A stretch of DNA of 64,000 nt from Geminocystis sp. NIES-3708 (GTDB lineage Bacteria > Cyanobacteriota > Cyanobacteriia > Cyanobacteriales > Cyanobacteriaceae), in contig NZ_AP014815.1 in the NCBI RefSeq assembly GCF_001548095.1, positions 2,417,656 through 2,481,655 of the forward strand, written 5' to 3'. A program made the position numbers and the translations under genes. The notes beneath the pieces were generated by a model, which saw only the letters and a list, made by a program, of their open reading frames with translations, did no database searches and was not told the origin of the DNA. This document shows, in pieces, positions 34,709 to 44,062 of the stretch. Position 1 is the stretch's first letter, and the number at the start of each line of letters is the position of its first letter.

Positions 34709-36142
34709 ATGAATATATCTATAAAAAAACCTATTTTATTTGCAGGAATAAGTATTTCTTTTTTACTTTGGATTCTGCAAATTTTTAAAAATTCTGTGGG
34801 TGAAATAGGTGATCTTAATGTTTTGATCATAACTATTATGGCTGGTTTTTGGTTACTGATAAAACGAAAAAAAAGTCAAAATTTAATTAATTTGCCTCAG
34901 AAATTATTTATCACTTCTCAAGATTTTCAAAAAAAAATTAGTACCATAAAAATAATGATCAGTAATTTAATTACAGAGGCAGAAGAATCTGATTATAAAA
35001 AAGAATTTAATATTAACTATAATAATTTTGAGGAAAGATTAACAATAATTGAGAATAATAGTAAAAAAGATTATTTAGATATAGTTATTCTTAGTAGTAA
35101 TAAAGTCAGTCCATCAAGTTTAAAGGATATTTTAAAAATTAATTTTAGTGACCTTAAATTTAATATCAAAATAGAAACTTTTAATATCTTAGAAAATGTA
35201 GATATTAATCTCGAAATATTATCTTTACAATCAGATTTAATTTTGTTTATGATTCATGGTGATATAACTGAATCGGAAAAAAATATTATTCAGAAAATTA
35301 CAAATAATAATCAGCAAATATTAGTCTTATTCAATGATATAGATTATAATTTAGCTGAAGAAAAAGCTATAATTTTTGAAAATATTAAAACTAAAGTTAA
35401 AGACATTATTCAATCAAAATATTTAATAAAAATATCAACAAAAACTCAGATAATTAAAGTCAAAAAATATGATGATGAAATTAATTATAGAGAATGGGAA
35501 GAAACCACTCAAGGAGATTATAAATTATTAACAAATATTTTTAAAGATATTGTGGATGATGAGAAAGAAAAATTAATCTTATTCACAGCCTATAGAAATA
35601 TTCTTAATTTACAAAAAGATATTCAAGAAAAATTTAATCTAATTAGAAAACAGAAAGCTTTACCTTTAATTGAAAAATATCAAATTATTGCGGCTACAGC
35701 TACTTTTGCTAATCCTGTATCAAGTTTAGATTTATTAGCAACAGCGGCGATAAATACTCAAATGATCATAGATTTAAGTGGTATTTATCAACAGTCATTA
35801 TCTTTAAATCAAGCTCAAGAAATTTCCATCGCTTTAGGAAAATTAATGGTTAAATTAGGTATCGTTGAAATATCCAGTCAAGCCATAACTGCTATTTTAA
35901 AAAGCAATCTCATTACTTACGTAGCTGGGGGCGCTATTCAAGGTATTAGTGCGGCTTATTTAACCCGTATTTGTGGTTTAAGTTTAATAGAATATTATGA
36001 AGTAATCGATTTTAACAATAATGAAGGGATAAATTTAACTAAAATTAAAGAGAAATTACAGTTAATTTTTCAGAAAAATAAAGATAATAATTTCTTAACG
36101 AAATTTGTACAAAAAACTGCTTTACAATTTCAAAATATATAA
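34709..36142 (+). CDS. DUF697-domain membrane protein
   Basis: This 477-residue protein starts at the ATG at 34709; a TTG six codons earlier is less likely. Two membrane spans lie near the N-terminus (ILFAGISISFLLWILQIF and VLIITIMAGFWLLI). Next is a region resembling a GTPase fold without its P-loop (SDLILFMIHGDITESE; ILVLFNDIDYNLAEE). The C-terminus is a cyanobacterial DUF697 domain (~330-440) with ATATFANPVSSLDLLATAAI and GGAIQGISAAYLTRICGL. DUF697 proteins are often fused to Era/dynamin-like GTPases. Here the GTPase part seems degenerate, so nucleotide binding is doubtful. It is followed 43 bases later by a DUF2064 gene. Cellular role unknown. Confidence 0.75.
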   Translation: MNISIKKPILFAGISISFLLWILQIFKNSVGEIGDLNVLIITIMAGFWLLIKRKKSQNLINLPQKLFITSQDFQKKISTIKIMISNLITEAEESDYKKEFNINYNNFEERLTIIENNSKKDYLDIVILSSNKVSPSSLKDILKINFSDLKFNIKIETFNILENVDINLEILSLQSDLILFMIHGDITESEKNIIQKITNNNQQILVLFNDIDYNLAEEKAIIFENIKTKVKDIIQSKYLIKISTKTQIIKVKKYDDEINYREWEETTQGDYKLLTNIFKDIVDDEKEKLILFTAYRNILNLQKDIQEKFNLIRKQKALPLIEKYQIIAATATFANPVSSLDLLATAAINTQMIIDLSGIYQQSLSLNQAQEISIALGKLMVKLGIVEISSQAITAILKSNLITYVAGGAIQGISAAYLTRICGLSLIEYYEVIDFNNNEGINLTKIKEKLQLIFQKNKDNNFLTKFVQKTALQFQNI

Positions 36143-36185
36143 AAAGGTCAAATATAGAAATGCAGAATCCACATTTTAAATTATA

Positions 36186-36806
36186 ATGTTATTACCGAAA
36201 AAGTCTGTAATTATTTTTACTCGCTATCCAGAAATTGGAAAAACAAAAACTAGATTAATTCCTGCTATTGGTAAAAAAAAAGCTGCAAATTTACAACAAA
36301 TAATGACAGAAAAAACTCTTCTAAAAGTAGAGAAACTAAAGAAGTTTTTAGCCGTAGAAATTAATATTTATTTTACCGGTGGTAATTTAGATTTAATGAT
36401 AGCATGGTTAGGGAAAAAATATCATTATTATCAACAAATAGAAGGAGATTTAGGGTTAAAAATGTATTCTGCTTTTCAAGATATTTTTAATCAAGATAAT
36501 CAACAAGTTATTATTATTGGTATTGACTGCCCAACATTAGATTCTGAGATTTTAAAAGAAGCATTTATCGCTCTAAATAATTATGATTTAGTCATCGGTA
36601 AAGCTATGGATGGAGGTTATTATCTCTTAGGTTTAAATCAATTAAAAAAATCTTTATTTACTAATATTAATTGGGGTACAAATCAAGTTTTTAATCAAAC
36701 TATGGAGATCGCCAATAAACTGAAATGGAGTGTTTATCAATTACCAGTGTTAAGAGATATAGACACACCTGAAGATCTAAAATTTTATCATATTGATTTT
36801 TTTTAA
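36186..36806 (+). CDS. DUF2064/TIGR04282-type nucleotidyl- or glycosyl-transferase
   Basis: The 206-residue GT-A-like protein has SVIIFTRYPEIGKTKTRLIP at the N-terminus (a pyrophosphorylase-like loop). The metal-binding aspartate lies in VIIIGIDCPTLDSEIL, then VIGKAMDGGYYLLGL, NWGTNQVFNQT and VLRDIDTPEDL. This set defines the family named arsenosugar-biosynthesis glycosyltransferase-like (TIGR04282) or DUF2064; the true substrate in most members is unproven. No other arsenosugar gene is adjacent, so the name should not be taken as function. It follows the DUF697 gene closely. Confidence 0.8.
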   Translation: MLLPKKSVIIFTRYPEIGKTKTRLIPAIGKKKAANLQQIMTEKTLLKVEKLKKFLAVEINIYFTGGNLDLMIAWLGKKYHYYQQIEGDLGLKMYSAFQDIFNQDNQQVIIIGIDCPTLDSEILKEAFIALNNYDLVIGKAMDGGYYLLGLNQLKKSLFTNINWGTNQVFNQTMEIANKLKWSVYQLPVLRDIDTPEDLKFYHIDFF

Positions 36807-37123
36807 CAAAAAATTACTCAATTCCATCCTTTTTTTTCAGCAACAGAAAGAGTATTATCCTGCTTAACTAATTAACGGTTGCCAATAAAAATTAAAACCT
36901 TTATCTGTTTAAGGATTGAGTTGTCAAAATAAAAAGTGAAGTGTAATAGAAAAATAAGCTATAATGCCTTTGAAAATAATTTAATTTACACCTAATTGAT
37001 AACATTAAAGAAATCCTCTAACAAATTCAAGAAAGTCCTTAATTTACAATATTTTGTTGTCTTAGACAAATTTACAAATTAATTTTACAAGTCTTTAAGT
37101 AATTTTTATTAAAAATAATAAAT
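36807..37123. other. Intergenic region upstream of an ABC-2 permease
   Basis: No gene is visible here. A TATAAT at 36960-36965 is the best promoter-like hexamer but has no clear -35 partner. A T-rich tract follows the stop of the DUF2064 gene (36824-36837) without a strong stem. A leader of ~150 bases before the permease ATG is AT-rich and unstructured by eye. Confidence 0.3.
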
Positions 37124-37918
37124 ATGAGAATAATTAACAATATAATCGCTATTTTACAAAAAGAGTTACAAAGTTATTTTAGATCTCCTTTAGCTTTTAG
37201 TATTGCAGGAATTTTTTGGTTAATTTCTGGTTTATTCTTTATATTTATTCTTTTAAGTGATCAAGGAGTAATTCAAAATGTTACTGTACAAGAACAAATG
37301 GGAAATCAGATTTCTATTGATGTTGTTTATGAGTTTATGCAGATATTTTTCGGTGTAATTGGTTCATTAACTATCTTTATTTTACCGATTTTATCCATGG
37401 GTTTATATGCTGAAGAAAGAAAACAAGGTACAATAGAGTTACTTGCAACTTCTCCTATTTTCAATTGGGTAGTAGCAGTAGGTAAATTATTAGGAGTTTT
37501 GCTATTTTTTATAACTATGATCATGCCTATCTTATTATATGAAGCGATCGCTTTTCAAGGGGCAACACCTCCTGTAAATCCTGAAGTGATTATCTTAGCT
37601 CATGTGGGCTTAATTTTAATGGCGGCATCAATATTATCTCTAGGAATGTTTATTTCTTCTTTAACAGATAGCACAATTTTTTCTGCAATTATGACATTTA
37701 CCCTCGTGATTATTATTTCAATTTTAGATGGAATAGGAAATCTTTTTGGTGGACAAATTGGGGAAATAATTGCTCATTTTTCTTTACTAAAAAATTATGA
37801 AAATTTTGTTAGAGGAGTTTTTGAAACAAGTAATTTAATCGTATTTTTGACCTATATAATTTTGGGTTTATTTTTAACTTCCCAATCTATAGAAACTTTA
37901 AGATTTACCAGAAAATAA
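37124..37918 (+). CDS. ABC-2 type transporter permease (GldF/NosY-like)
   Basis: The 264-residue protein opens with a cytoplasmic IIAILQKELQSYFRSPLAF segment typical of this permease class. It has about six spans (AGIFWLISGLFFIFIL; FFGVIGSLTIFILPILSMGL) and the GLYAEERKQGTIELLATSPI loop that contacts the ATPase. Related cyanobacterial genes usually sit next to an ABC ATPase and a GldG-like protein. Neither is adjacent here, so the ATPase must be encoded elsewhere. The substrate is unknown. The methyltransferase-HIT gene begins 41 bases downstream. Confidence 0.82.
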   Translation: MRIINNIIAILQKELQSYFRSPLAFSIAGIFWLISGLFFIFILLSDQGVIQNVTVQEQMGNQISIDVVYEFMQIFFGVIGSLTIFILPILSMGLYAEERKQGTIELLATSPIFNWVVAVGKLLGVLLFFITMIMPILLYEAIAFQGATPPVNPEVIILAHVGLILMAASILSLGMFISSLTDSTIFSAIMTFTLVIIISILDGIGNLFGGQIGEIIAHFSLLKNYENFVRGVFETSNLIVFLTYIILGLFLTSQSIETLRFTRK

Positions 37919-37959
37919 ATAATAAATAGGAATGATAGAAAGGAAAATAAGATTTAAAA

Positions 37960-38811
37960 ATGAGAGACGATTTGTCAGAAAATAAATATACTCATTTAAC
38001 TGCAATAGAAAGAGAAAAAATATCTCTTCCCACACAATATCTACTGAAAAATAAATTATTGAAAGGAAATATTCTCGATTTTGGTTGTGGCTATGGTAAA
38101 GATGTTGAAGTTTTAAGAAAAGAAGGTTTGAATATCGAGGGATATGATAGTTATTATTTTCCTCAATATCCTCAAAAAAAATTTGATACAATTTGCTGTA
38201 TTTATGTCTTAAATGTACTTTTAAAGGAAATACAAGAATCAGTAATTATAGCAATTTCCCAACTATTAAAGCCAAAAGGAAAAGCTTATTTTGCTGTAAG
38301 AAGAGATTTAAAAACTGAAGGATTTAGAAAACATTATATTCACAAAAAATTAACTTATCAATGTTTAGTAACATTACCTTTTAAATCTATATACTTAGAT
38401 GAATTTTGCGAAATTTATGAATATAGACATTATAATCAACAAAAAAATAATACTAATCGATGTATTTTCTGTAATCCTTATTCTAAATTAACTTTGTTAA
38501 CTGAATCAAGTTTAGCCTATGCTATTTTAGACGGTTATCCCCTTAGTAAAGGACATAGTTTAATTATTCCGAAAATTCACGAAGAAAATTACTTTAATTT
38601 ACCTTTTTCTATTCAAAATCACTGTTGGCAAATGGTAAATGAAGTGCAAAATATCATCACCAAAAAATATCAAATAGATGGTTTTAATATTGGTTTAAAT
38701 ATACACCAAGCAGGAGGACAAAAAATTAATCATACGAATATTCACATAATTCCCCGCTATCGAGGAGATAATCAAGGAAAAAAACACGGTATTCGATGTG
38801 TTATTCCTTAA
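37960..38811 (+). CDS. Fusion of SAM methyltransferase and HIT domain
   Basis: The 283-residue protein has an N-terminal class I methyltransferase domain (ILDFGCGYGKDVEVL, 38-52; Asp63 in GYDSYYFPQ) and a C-terminal HIT-like domain from about 165 (RCIFCNPYSKLTLL, GHSLIIPKIH). The HIT motif His-x-His-x-His is changed to His258-Thr-Asn260-Ile-His262. The middle residue, the nucleophile in active HIT hydrolases, is therefore Asn. CxxC-like pairing at Cys168/Cys171 could bind Zn. The domain pair is known in bacteria as bifunctional methyltransferase/HIT proteins with no assigned reaction. This member may bind nucleotide without hydrolysis. It follows the ABC-2 permease gene. Confidence 0.8.
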   Translation: MRDDLSENKYTHLTAIEREKISLPTQYLLKNKLLKGNILDFGCGYGKDVEVLRKEGLNIEGYDSYYFPQYPQKKFDTICCIYVLNVLLKEIQESVIIAISQLLKPKGKAYFAVRRDLKTEGFRKHYIHKKLTYQCLVTLPFKSIYLDEFCEIYEYRHYNQQKNNTNRCIFCNPYSKLTLLTESSLAYAILDGYPLSKGHSLIIPKIHEENYFNLPFSIQNHCWQMVNEVQNIITKKYQIDGFNIGLNIHQAGGQKINHTNIHIIPRYRGDNQGKKHGIRCVIP

Positions 38812-39626
38812 TTGTTGGCAAAAATTAAAAAAATCAAAACTTTAAACTAATCCTATTTTGTCAAACTCCAAAATACTTGCAATTTATCAATAATTTTATA
38901 AGCCTTTAATAGAAGGCAATGCTGAAGAGACAGCGACGCCGCCCATCCACTTATTTGATTTTATAAAATAAAAAATATTTTAAATTTGACAAAAATAATT
39001 TATAGTCTGTTTAGTCCTTTGATTTTGAACGGTTGTGAAAAATATTAGTAATAGAAAAAATGGAAGGTGACAAAAAAGGGATAAAGTATATGTTTACTTT
39101 TTGTATGGAATTAAATACAACAAAAGTTACAAGCATTTTCTCATAAGATTATAATAAATACCAAATTAGTTCTATACCAATAACATTAGCCTATAGTTAT
39201 CCAACACTTGTACAAGTAAACACTTATTTCGTCCGACAAAAAAAGGAAGAAGACATAAAAGATATTTTGATTATTTGATTGTTTTAAAAATAATAAAAGT
39301 GAAATCTGCTTTTTTCAAGAACAATTAAAATAATTAACCTATTTGAACTAAAACGCATTTATTTTGCAATCCCAAATCTCTGATTGCAAAGGATTTGAGT
39401 AAAAAAAAGAAGGTTAAATACGTCTTAGCTTATTCCCTCAAAAATACTCATATTATTGTTAAAGTATAAGCGCTGTTTTTGTCATTTAACCTGTATTATG
39501 AGTCCTTTATTCCTCTTTCAATTCAGAGTTTACCAAAACAGAGTTAAAGAAAAAAATTTTGCATAAGTACTGAGATTATGGCACAATCACCCTAGTCTTT
39601 AGAAATCACACTTAAACTAAATCACT
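38812..39626. other. Long intergenic region upstream of glgA, containing an IS relic
   Basis: This 815-base gap has no convincing gene. A GC-rich patch at 38920-38945 (CAGCGACGCCGCCCATCC) may be a dispersed repeat. Positions 39180-39345 are an IS4-family relic, listed separately. The last ~270 bases form the glgA leader and promoter region; no box pair was clear enough to mark. Confidence 0.4.
39180..39345 (+). mobile_element. IS4-family relic (3' transposase fragment)
   Basis: Stretches match the IS4 element around 45060-45250, for example CCTATAGTTAT, GAAGAAGACATAAAAGATAT and GTGAAATCTGCTTTTTTCAA. Indels between them destroy the frame. Neither inverted end is present. It is older than the two complete copies. 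Confidence 0.75.
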
Positions 39627-41000
39627 ATGCAAATTTTATTTGTGGCGGCAGAGGCTGCACCAGTAGCTAAAATTGGGGGAATGGGAGATGTTGTGGGTGC
39701 GTTACCTCAGATTTTACGCAAATTAGGTCATGATGTGCGAATTTTCATGCCGTATTATGGCTTTTTACCCGATAAATTAGATGTTCCTAGTGAACCAATT
39801 TGGTGGGGTGATGCTATGTTTCAGAAATTTGCAGTCTATGAAACTCTTTTGCCAGAAACAGATGTACCACTATATCTTTTTGGTCATCCTTGTTTTGGTG
39901 GCAGAAATGTTTATGGTGGCGATGATGAATACTGGCGTTTTACCTTTTTTTCCAATGGTGCAGCAGAATTTGCTTGGAATTACTGGAAACCAGATATTAT
40001 TCATTGTCATGATTGGCATACAGGTATGATTCCTGTATGGATGCACCAATCTCCTGATATTAGCACTATCTTTACTATTCATAATCTAGCCTATCAAGGA
40101 CCGAGTCGAGAAATATTAGAAACAATGACATGGTGTCCTTGGTATATGATGGGAGATAATGTAATGTCAGCCGCTTTACAGTTTGCAAATATAGTTAACA
40201 CCGTTTCTCCTACCTATGCTGCTCAAATAAAAACCCCTGAATATGGGGAAAACCTACACGGTTTATTGTCTTGGATTAGTGGCAAATTACGGGGTATTGT
40301 TAATGGCATTGATACAGAAAAATATGATCCTGCTACAGATAAATTAATTCATCAAAATTTTAGCACTGAAACTATTGATAAACGACGGCTAAATAAAGTT
40401 AAACTTCAAGAAGAATCGGGCTTAGAAGTTAACCGTAATGCTTTTCTTGTCGGAATGGTGACAAGATTAGTAGAGCAAAAAGGTATTGATTTAGTCTTAC
40501 AAACTATTGATCGATTTTTAGCTTACACTGATGCACAATTAATTCTTTTGGGTACAGGCGATCGCTTTTACGAAACTCAATTATGGGAACTTTCTTCTCG
40601 TCATCGGGGACGAATTTCCGTACAATTATTGCATAATGAAGCTATTTCTCGTCGAGTTTATAGCGGGATTGATGCTTTTTTAATGCCTTCTCGATTTGAA
40701 CCTTGTGGTATAAGTCAACTATTGGCAATGCGTTATGGTGCCATTCCCATTGTACGCAAAACAGGCGGTTTAGTTGATACTGTTTCTTTCTTTGATCCTA
40801 CTGCCGAATCTGGTACTGGCTATAGTTTTGATCGTTATGAACCATTAGATCTATACACCTGTATGATCAGAGCCTATGAAGGTTTCCGCTTTAAAAAAGA
40901 ATGGCAAAAACTGCAAATTCGAGGTATGAATCAAGATTTCAGTTGGTATAAATCCGCCATTGAATACCTAAAAATGTATGAAGAAACAATTAAGAATTAA
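39627..41000 (+). CDS. glgA: Glycogen synthase, ADP-glucose type
   Basis: The 457-residue GT5 enzyme has the ADP-glucose-binding Lys15-Ile-Gly-Gly at the N-terminus ([16 protein letters not shown]), HDWHTGMIP, and [10 protein letters not shown]. The C-domain has [27 protein letters not shown] and [10 protein letters not shown]. The overall sequence closely resembles the cyanobacterial GlgA1 type (Synechocystis sll0945 as recalled). It elongates alpha-1,4-glucan from ADP-glucose in the cytoplasm. No other glg gene is nearby, and the gene has a long upstream region of its own. Assignment is firm; the GlgA1 rather than GlgA2 label is by memory of the sequence. Confidence 0.95.
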   Translation: MQILFVAAEAAPVAKIGGMGDVVGALPQILRKLGHDVRIFMPYYGFLPDKLDVPSEPIWWGDAMFQKFAVYETLLPETDVPLYLFGHPCFGGRNVYGGDDEYWRFTFFSNGAAEFAWNYWKPDIIHCHDWHTGMIPVWMHQSPDISTIFTIHNLAYQGPSREILETMTWCPWYMMGDNVMSAALQFANIVNTVSPTYAAQIKTPEYGENLHGLLSWISGKLRGIVNGIDTEKYDPATDKLIHQNFSTETIDKRRLNKVKLQEESGLEVNRNAFLVGMVTRLVEQKGIDLVLQTIDRFLAYTDAQLILLGTGDRFYETQLWELSSRHRGRISVQLLHNEAISRRVYSGIDAFLMPSRFEPCGISQLLAMRYGAIPIVRKTGGLVDTVSFFDPTAESGTGYSFDRYEPLDLYTCMIRAYEGFRFKKEWQKLQIRGMNQDFSWYKSAIEYLKMYEETIKN

Positions 41001-41062
41001 TAATTAATAATCAACTAACAATTAACAATTAAAAGCTTCATTATTGATTTTTTATTGTCAAT

Positions 41063-41263
41063 TTAACTTAAAGAAGCATTACTACGGTCATAGGTGACAC
41101 GGAAACTAGCGTTAGGTTTGCCTTGGGTGGGATTCCAATATTCAGAAGGGTTAATATCCATCCCTATTTCAGAAGCAGCACGACCCAACATAGACTGTTG
41201 ACGATTTTTAATCATTTTATGATGACGCATCATTAAGGCACGGGCTTGTTTTTGAGTATCCAT
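41063..41263 (-). CDS. PirA-like small PII-interacting regulator
   Basis: This 66-residue basic protein (RALMMRHHKMIKNRQQSMLG, AASEIG, YWNPTQGKPNASFRVTYD) matches in length and pattern the cyanobacterial PirA family (Synechocystis ssr0692). PirA binds PII (GlnB) and relieves its activation of N-acetylglutamate kinase, lowering flux into arginine and the ornithine-ammonia cycle. An AGGAGA Shine-Dalgarno precedes the ATG. A perfect NtcA site (41317-41330) lies upstream, positioned to overlap the promoter. That fits the known NtcA repression of pirA under nitrogen limitation and strengthens the call. It converges on glgA. The identification rests on recalled family features. Confidence 0.65.
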   Translation of the reverse strand: MDTQKQARALMMRHHKMIKNRQQSMLGRAASEIGMDINPSEYWNPTQGKPNASFRVTYDRSNASLS

Positions 41264-41316
41264 ATTTCTTTTCTCCTAAAATGTTTTCCACATATTTATA
41301 TATTAAACAAGATTCT

Positions 41317-41330
41317 GTATAATTTGTTAC
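41317..41330 (-). promoter_or_regulatory. NtcA binding site (GTA-N8-TAC)
   Basis: The 14-mer is GTATAATTTGTTAC on the plus strand, a perfect match to GTAN8TAC. Read on the minus strand, an AT-rich TATATAAAT that can serve as -10 follows 14 bases later. That is closer than the ~22 bases of NtcA-activated promoters, so NtcA here should block polymerase. It lies 54 bases before the ATG of the PirA-like gene. Confidence 0.7.
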
Positions 41331-41609
41331 TAAAATCAGTTTTCTTTATAAAAATTAACATTTATGAGAAAATTAATCATGAGATTATGATTTTTGAACA
41401 ATTATTAAAAATGATTACAAGATTATTGTAATTTTTTTCAAATCTATAAGACAAAAATAACAACCAAAATTAGTAGAGACTGAATAATAGTTTACAAAAT
41501 ATTAAAAAAAAAGTAGTTTTTACTATTATTATTATTTTTGCGTTAGACTCTTGAGAACCTTAATCTTAAAAAAGGTTGACAAATCTTAACATTATTCTTA
41601 TTTTTCATC

Positions 41610-41840
41610 ATGATGATTCCCTGTTTCCATTTTGACTTTCCCCCTCCCAATCCTGATAATCCCGTTTCTGAAGAAGTAGTAGCTGAAGCGATCGCCTGTG
41701 TGGTAGAATCAGCACGTTATCAAGGACAATCTTTAGATGATTTAGTGGCAGAAGTTTTACAAGATGATCCAATATTAGATCAAGTACAAAGACAATGGTT
41801 AAGTAAAATAGTAACTCAGGCATGGAGGAATTTACCATAA
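41610..41840 (+). CDS. Small conserved-type hypothetical protein
   Basis: A 76-residue acidic protein: MMIPCFHFDFPPPNPDNPVS then a helical region (EEVVAEAIACVVESARYQGQ, LDDLVAEVLQDDPILDQVQR) ending RQWLSKIVTQAWRNLP. No known domain is recognised. Codon use and the HIP1 octamer inside it look native, and it lies 40 bases before the dihydroorotase-like gene in the same direction, so it is probably expressed with it. ATG codons at both 41610 and 41613 could start it. Confidence 0.65.
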   Translation: MMIPCFHFDFPPPNPDNPVSEEVVAEAIACVVESARYQGQSLDDLVAEVLQDDPILDQVQRQWLSKIVTQAWRNLP

Positions 41841-41880
41841 TACTCTGATTGCCGACATTAAACGTTAACAAAAAATCACG

Positions 41881-43140
41881 GTGAATAATAGAAAGTTTTT
41901 TCAACAAATTAGAATTTTAGATCCATTATCAGGTATTGATGAAGTTACTAACTTATTCTTAGATCAAGGTGTTATTACAGAAATAGGAGATCATAATATA
42001 TCCGATGATGGTCAAATTGAAGTGATTGACGGTACAAATTTAATCTTAGCACCAGCATTAGTAGATTTATATAGCAGAAGTGGTGAGCCCGGATACGAAG
42101 AAAGAGAAACTTTAAAAAGTTTAATGGAAGCTTCACAAGACGGGGGTTTTAGCCGTTTAGGAATTTTACCAAATACTAACCCTGTTATTGATAATCCAAG
42201 TATGGTGACATGGATAAAAGAAAAAACTTCACACAGTAACACTAAATTTTATCTTTGGGGTGGATTAACAAAAGATTTGGAAGGTGTAACCATTGCCGAA
42301 TTAGCACAATTGGCACAAGCAGGGGTAATTGGTTTTACAGATAATCGTCCTCATCATAATTTGCAATTGGTAAGAAAGTTATTAGAATATGCTCAACCTT
42401 TGAATTTGCCAGTGGCATTAGTACCAACGAATATACAATTAAGGGGAAATGGAGTTATTCGGGAAAGTAGTACTTCTATTCGTCTTGGTTTAGTTGGTAA
42501 TCCTGAAGTTGCGGAAGCAGTTGGTATTGCTTCTATTTTAGAAATTGTCTTTTTAACAAAAACTCCCGTTCATTTAATGCGCATTTCTACCGCCAGAGGA
42601 GTGGAATTAATTAAACAAGCTAAAGAAAATAATTTGCCCGTTACAGCTAGTGTCAATTGGCATCATTTGCTCTTAAATACAGAAACTATAGCTAGTTATA
42701 ATCCTAATTTACGATTTGAGCCTCCTTTAGGTACAGAAATAGATAGACTTGCTTTAATACAGAGCCTCAAAGATAATATAATAGATGCGATCGCCGTTGA
42801 TCATACACCTTATACCTATGAAGAAAAAACCGTTGCCTTTGCTCAAACACCAACAGGAGCAATAGGATTAGAATTAATATTACCCTTGTTATGGGAAAAT
42901 TTAGTTGCGACAGGAGTTTTATCACCGTTGGAATTATGGCGTAGTTTGAGTGTTAATCCCTTAAAGTGTTTAAATCAAAAACCGATTAACTTACAAATTG
43001 GGCAATCTGCGGAATTAGTTTTATTTTCACCTCAACAATCATGGCAAGTAACCTCGTCTCAATTAAAATCTTTATCCTCAAATACCTATTGGTTAGATAA
43101 AGAAATAAAGGGGAAAGTGGTTTTAATAATTAACAATTAA
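41881..43140 (+). CDS. pyrC: Dihydroorotase-like amidohydrolase lacking the HxH metal motif
   Basis: The 419-residue protein (GTG start) follows the class I dihydroorotase layout. It has an N-terminal composite strand domain, LAPALVDLYSRSGEPGYEE (57-74), VHLMRISTARGVELI, NWHHLLLNTE, RFEPPLGTE and DAIAVDHTPYTYEEK. Normal enzymes read DxHxHxREPG at 62-71. Here Tyr64 and Arg66 replace both metal-binding His and Gly68 replaces the substrate Arg. The later His and Asp ligands remain. It may be an inactive dihydroorotase of the kind that supports aspartate carbamoyltransferase, or have changed chemistry; another pyrC would then be needed. It is preceded by a small gene. Family certain, activity doubtful. 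Confidence 0.8.
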   Translation: MNNRKFFQQIRILDPLSGIDEVTNLFLDQGVITEIGDHNISDDGQIEVIDGTNLILAPALVDLYSRSGEPGYEERETLKSLMEASQDGGFSRLGILPNTNPVIDNPSMVTWIKEKTSHSNTKFYLWGGLTKDLEGVTIAELAQLAQAGVIGFTDNRPHHNLQLVRKLLEYAQPLNLPVALVPTNIQLRGNGVIRESSTSIRLGLVGNPEVAEAVGIASILEIVFLTKTPVHLMRISTARGVELIKQAKENNLPVTASVNWHHLLLNTETIASYNPNLRFEPPLGTEIDRLALIQSLKDNIIDAIAVDHTPYTYEEKTVAFAQTPTGAIGLELILPLLWENLVATGVLSPLELWRSLSVNPLKCLNQKPINLQIGQSAELVLFSPQQSWQVTSSQLKSLSSNTYWLDKEIKGKVVLIINN

Positions 43141-43239
43141 GTAAAAGGGTAAAATTAATTATGCGTTTTATTTGTCTCAAACTTATTATAGAAATCGGTT
43201 TAAACCCATTGTGTACTAGAAAGAGATAAAGGAAGTATT

Positions 43240-43425
43240 TATAACGCAGATTGAATAAAGAAAATAGCTCTCATACCTTAATAATAATAAGATTGTTTCT
43301 GAGGAAATAAAGACGTTAACTCTTGTAATTGTTATTACAAAAAGCAGATTTCATTTAACCATTTTATTCCATTTAAACCAATCGAAAAATCACTATATCT
43401 TTTTCCTTTTCTTTTTTAATTGTTT
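43240..43425 (-). mobile_element. IS4-family relic (transposase 3' end)
   Basis: The sequence matches the inner end of the IS4 copy at 20366 onward, including GCAGATTG, TAGCTCTCATACCTT, TTTCTGAGGAAATAAAG and AAATCACTATATCTTTT. It has many substitutions and small indels and lacks a terminal inverted repeat. It lies downstream of the dihydroorotase-like gene; 43141-43239 and 43426-43590 show nothing recognisable. Confidence 0.75.
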
Positions 43426-43591
43426 GTTAATTTTTTTATGTCTAAACGATGACTAAGTAAGCAAAATTAATTGTATGTTTATGTAAAAAAAACTACTTTT
43501 TTTGTCTTAGTTATACAGGTGATCGAACCCCTCCTTACAAAAGTCGATCTCACTTTTTTCTGGAGTCCGATAATTAAAAAATGATACATAT

Positions 43592-44017
43592 TTGTATGTT
43601 GTCATCAGTAAATATTTTTTTACACTTCAAGAAAAAATTATGGTGAGCAAGGGAGAAAAAAATGAAGTTAGAGACAATTTAATTGCTGGGAGAAGAAAAT
43701 ACAAAAAAGATTTTATCGCACCAATGATTTTTCGAGGAAGTCTTAACGCCAAAAGTTTTGAAAAATGGCCAGAAATTTATTTATTACCTTCATTAACTAT
43801 GCCATCAATTTTAATTATGGATAATGCACCTATTCATCGCAAAAATATAATCAAACAATTGATAGAAAACACATAACACAAAGTCATATTCTTACCTCCT
43901 TACTCTCCAGATTTGAATGATATTGAATATGATTTTAGTGCTTTAAAAAGAACAAGAATGTATGTATCAGTTGAAACTTCTATAGATAAAATTATTTTTA
44001 ATTATTGTATTTCTTAG
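43592..44017 (+). pseudogene. IS630-family transposase remnant
   Basis: In one frame it encodes RDNLIAGRRKYKKDFIAPMI, SLNAKSFEKW, ILIMDNAPIHRKNIIKQLIE, then a TAA, then KVIFLPPYSPDLNDIEYDFS. These are the middle Asp and final Glu regions of the DDE domain of IS630 (Tc1/mariner-like) transposases. The first catalytic Asp and helix-turn-helix parts are absent, and the TAA breaks the gene. No TA-flanked ends could be placed. Confidence 0.8.
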
Positions 44018-44062
44018 TGTTCAGTTTATATTTGGAATAACTAACTATAACTGTAAAAAATG

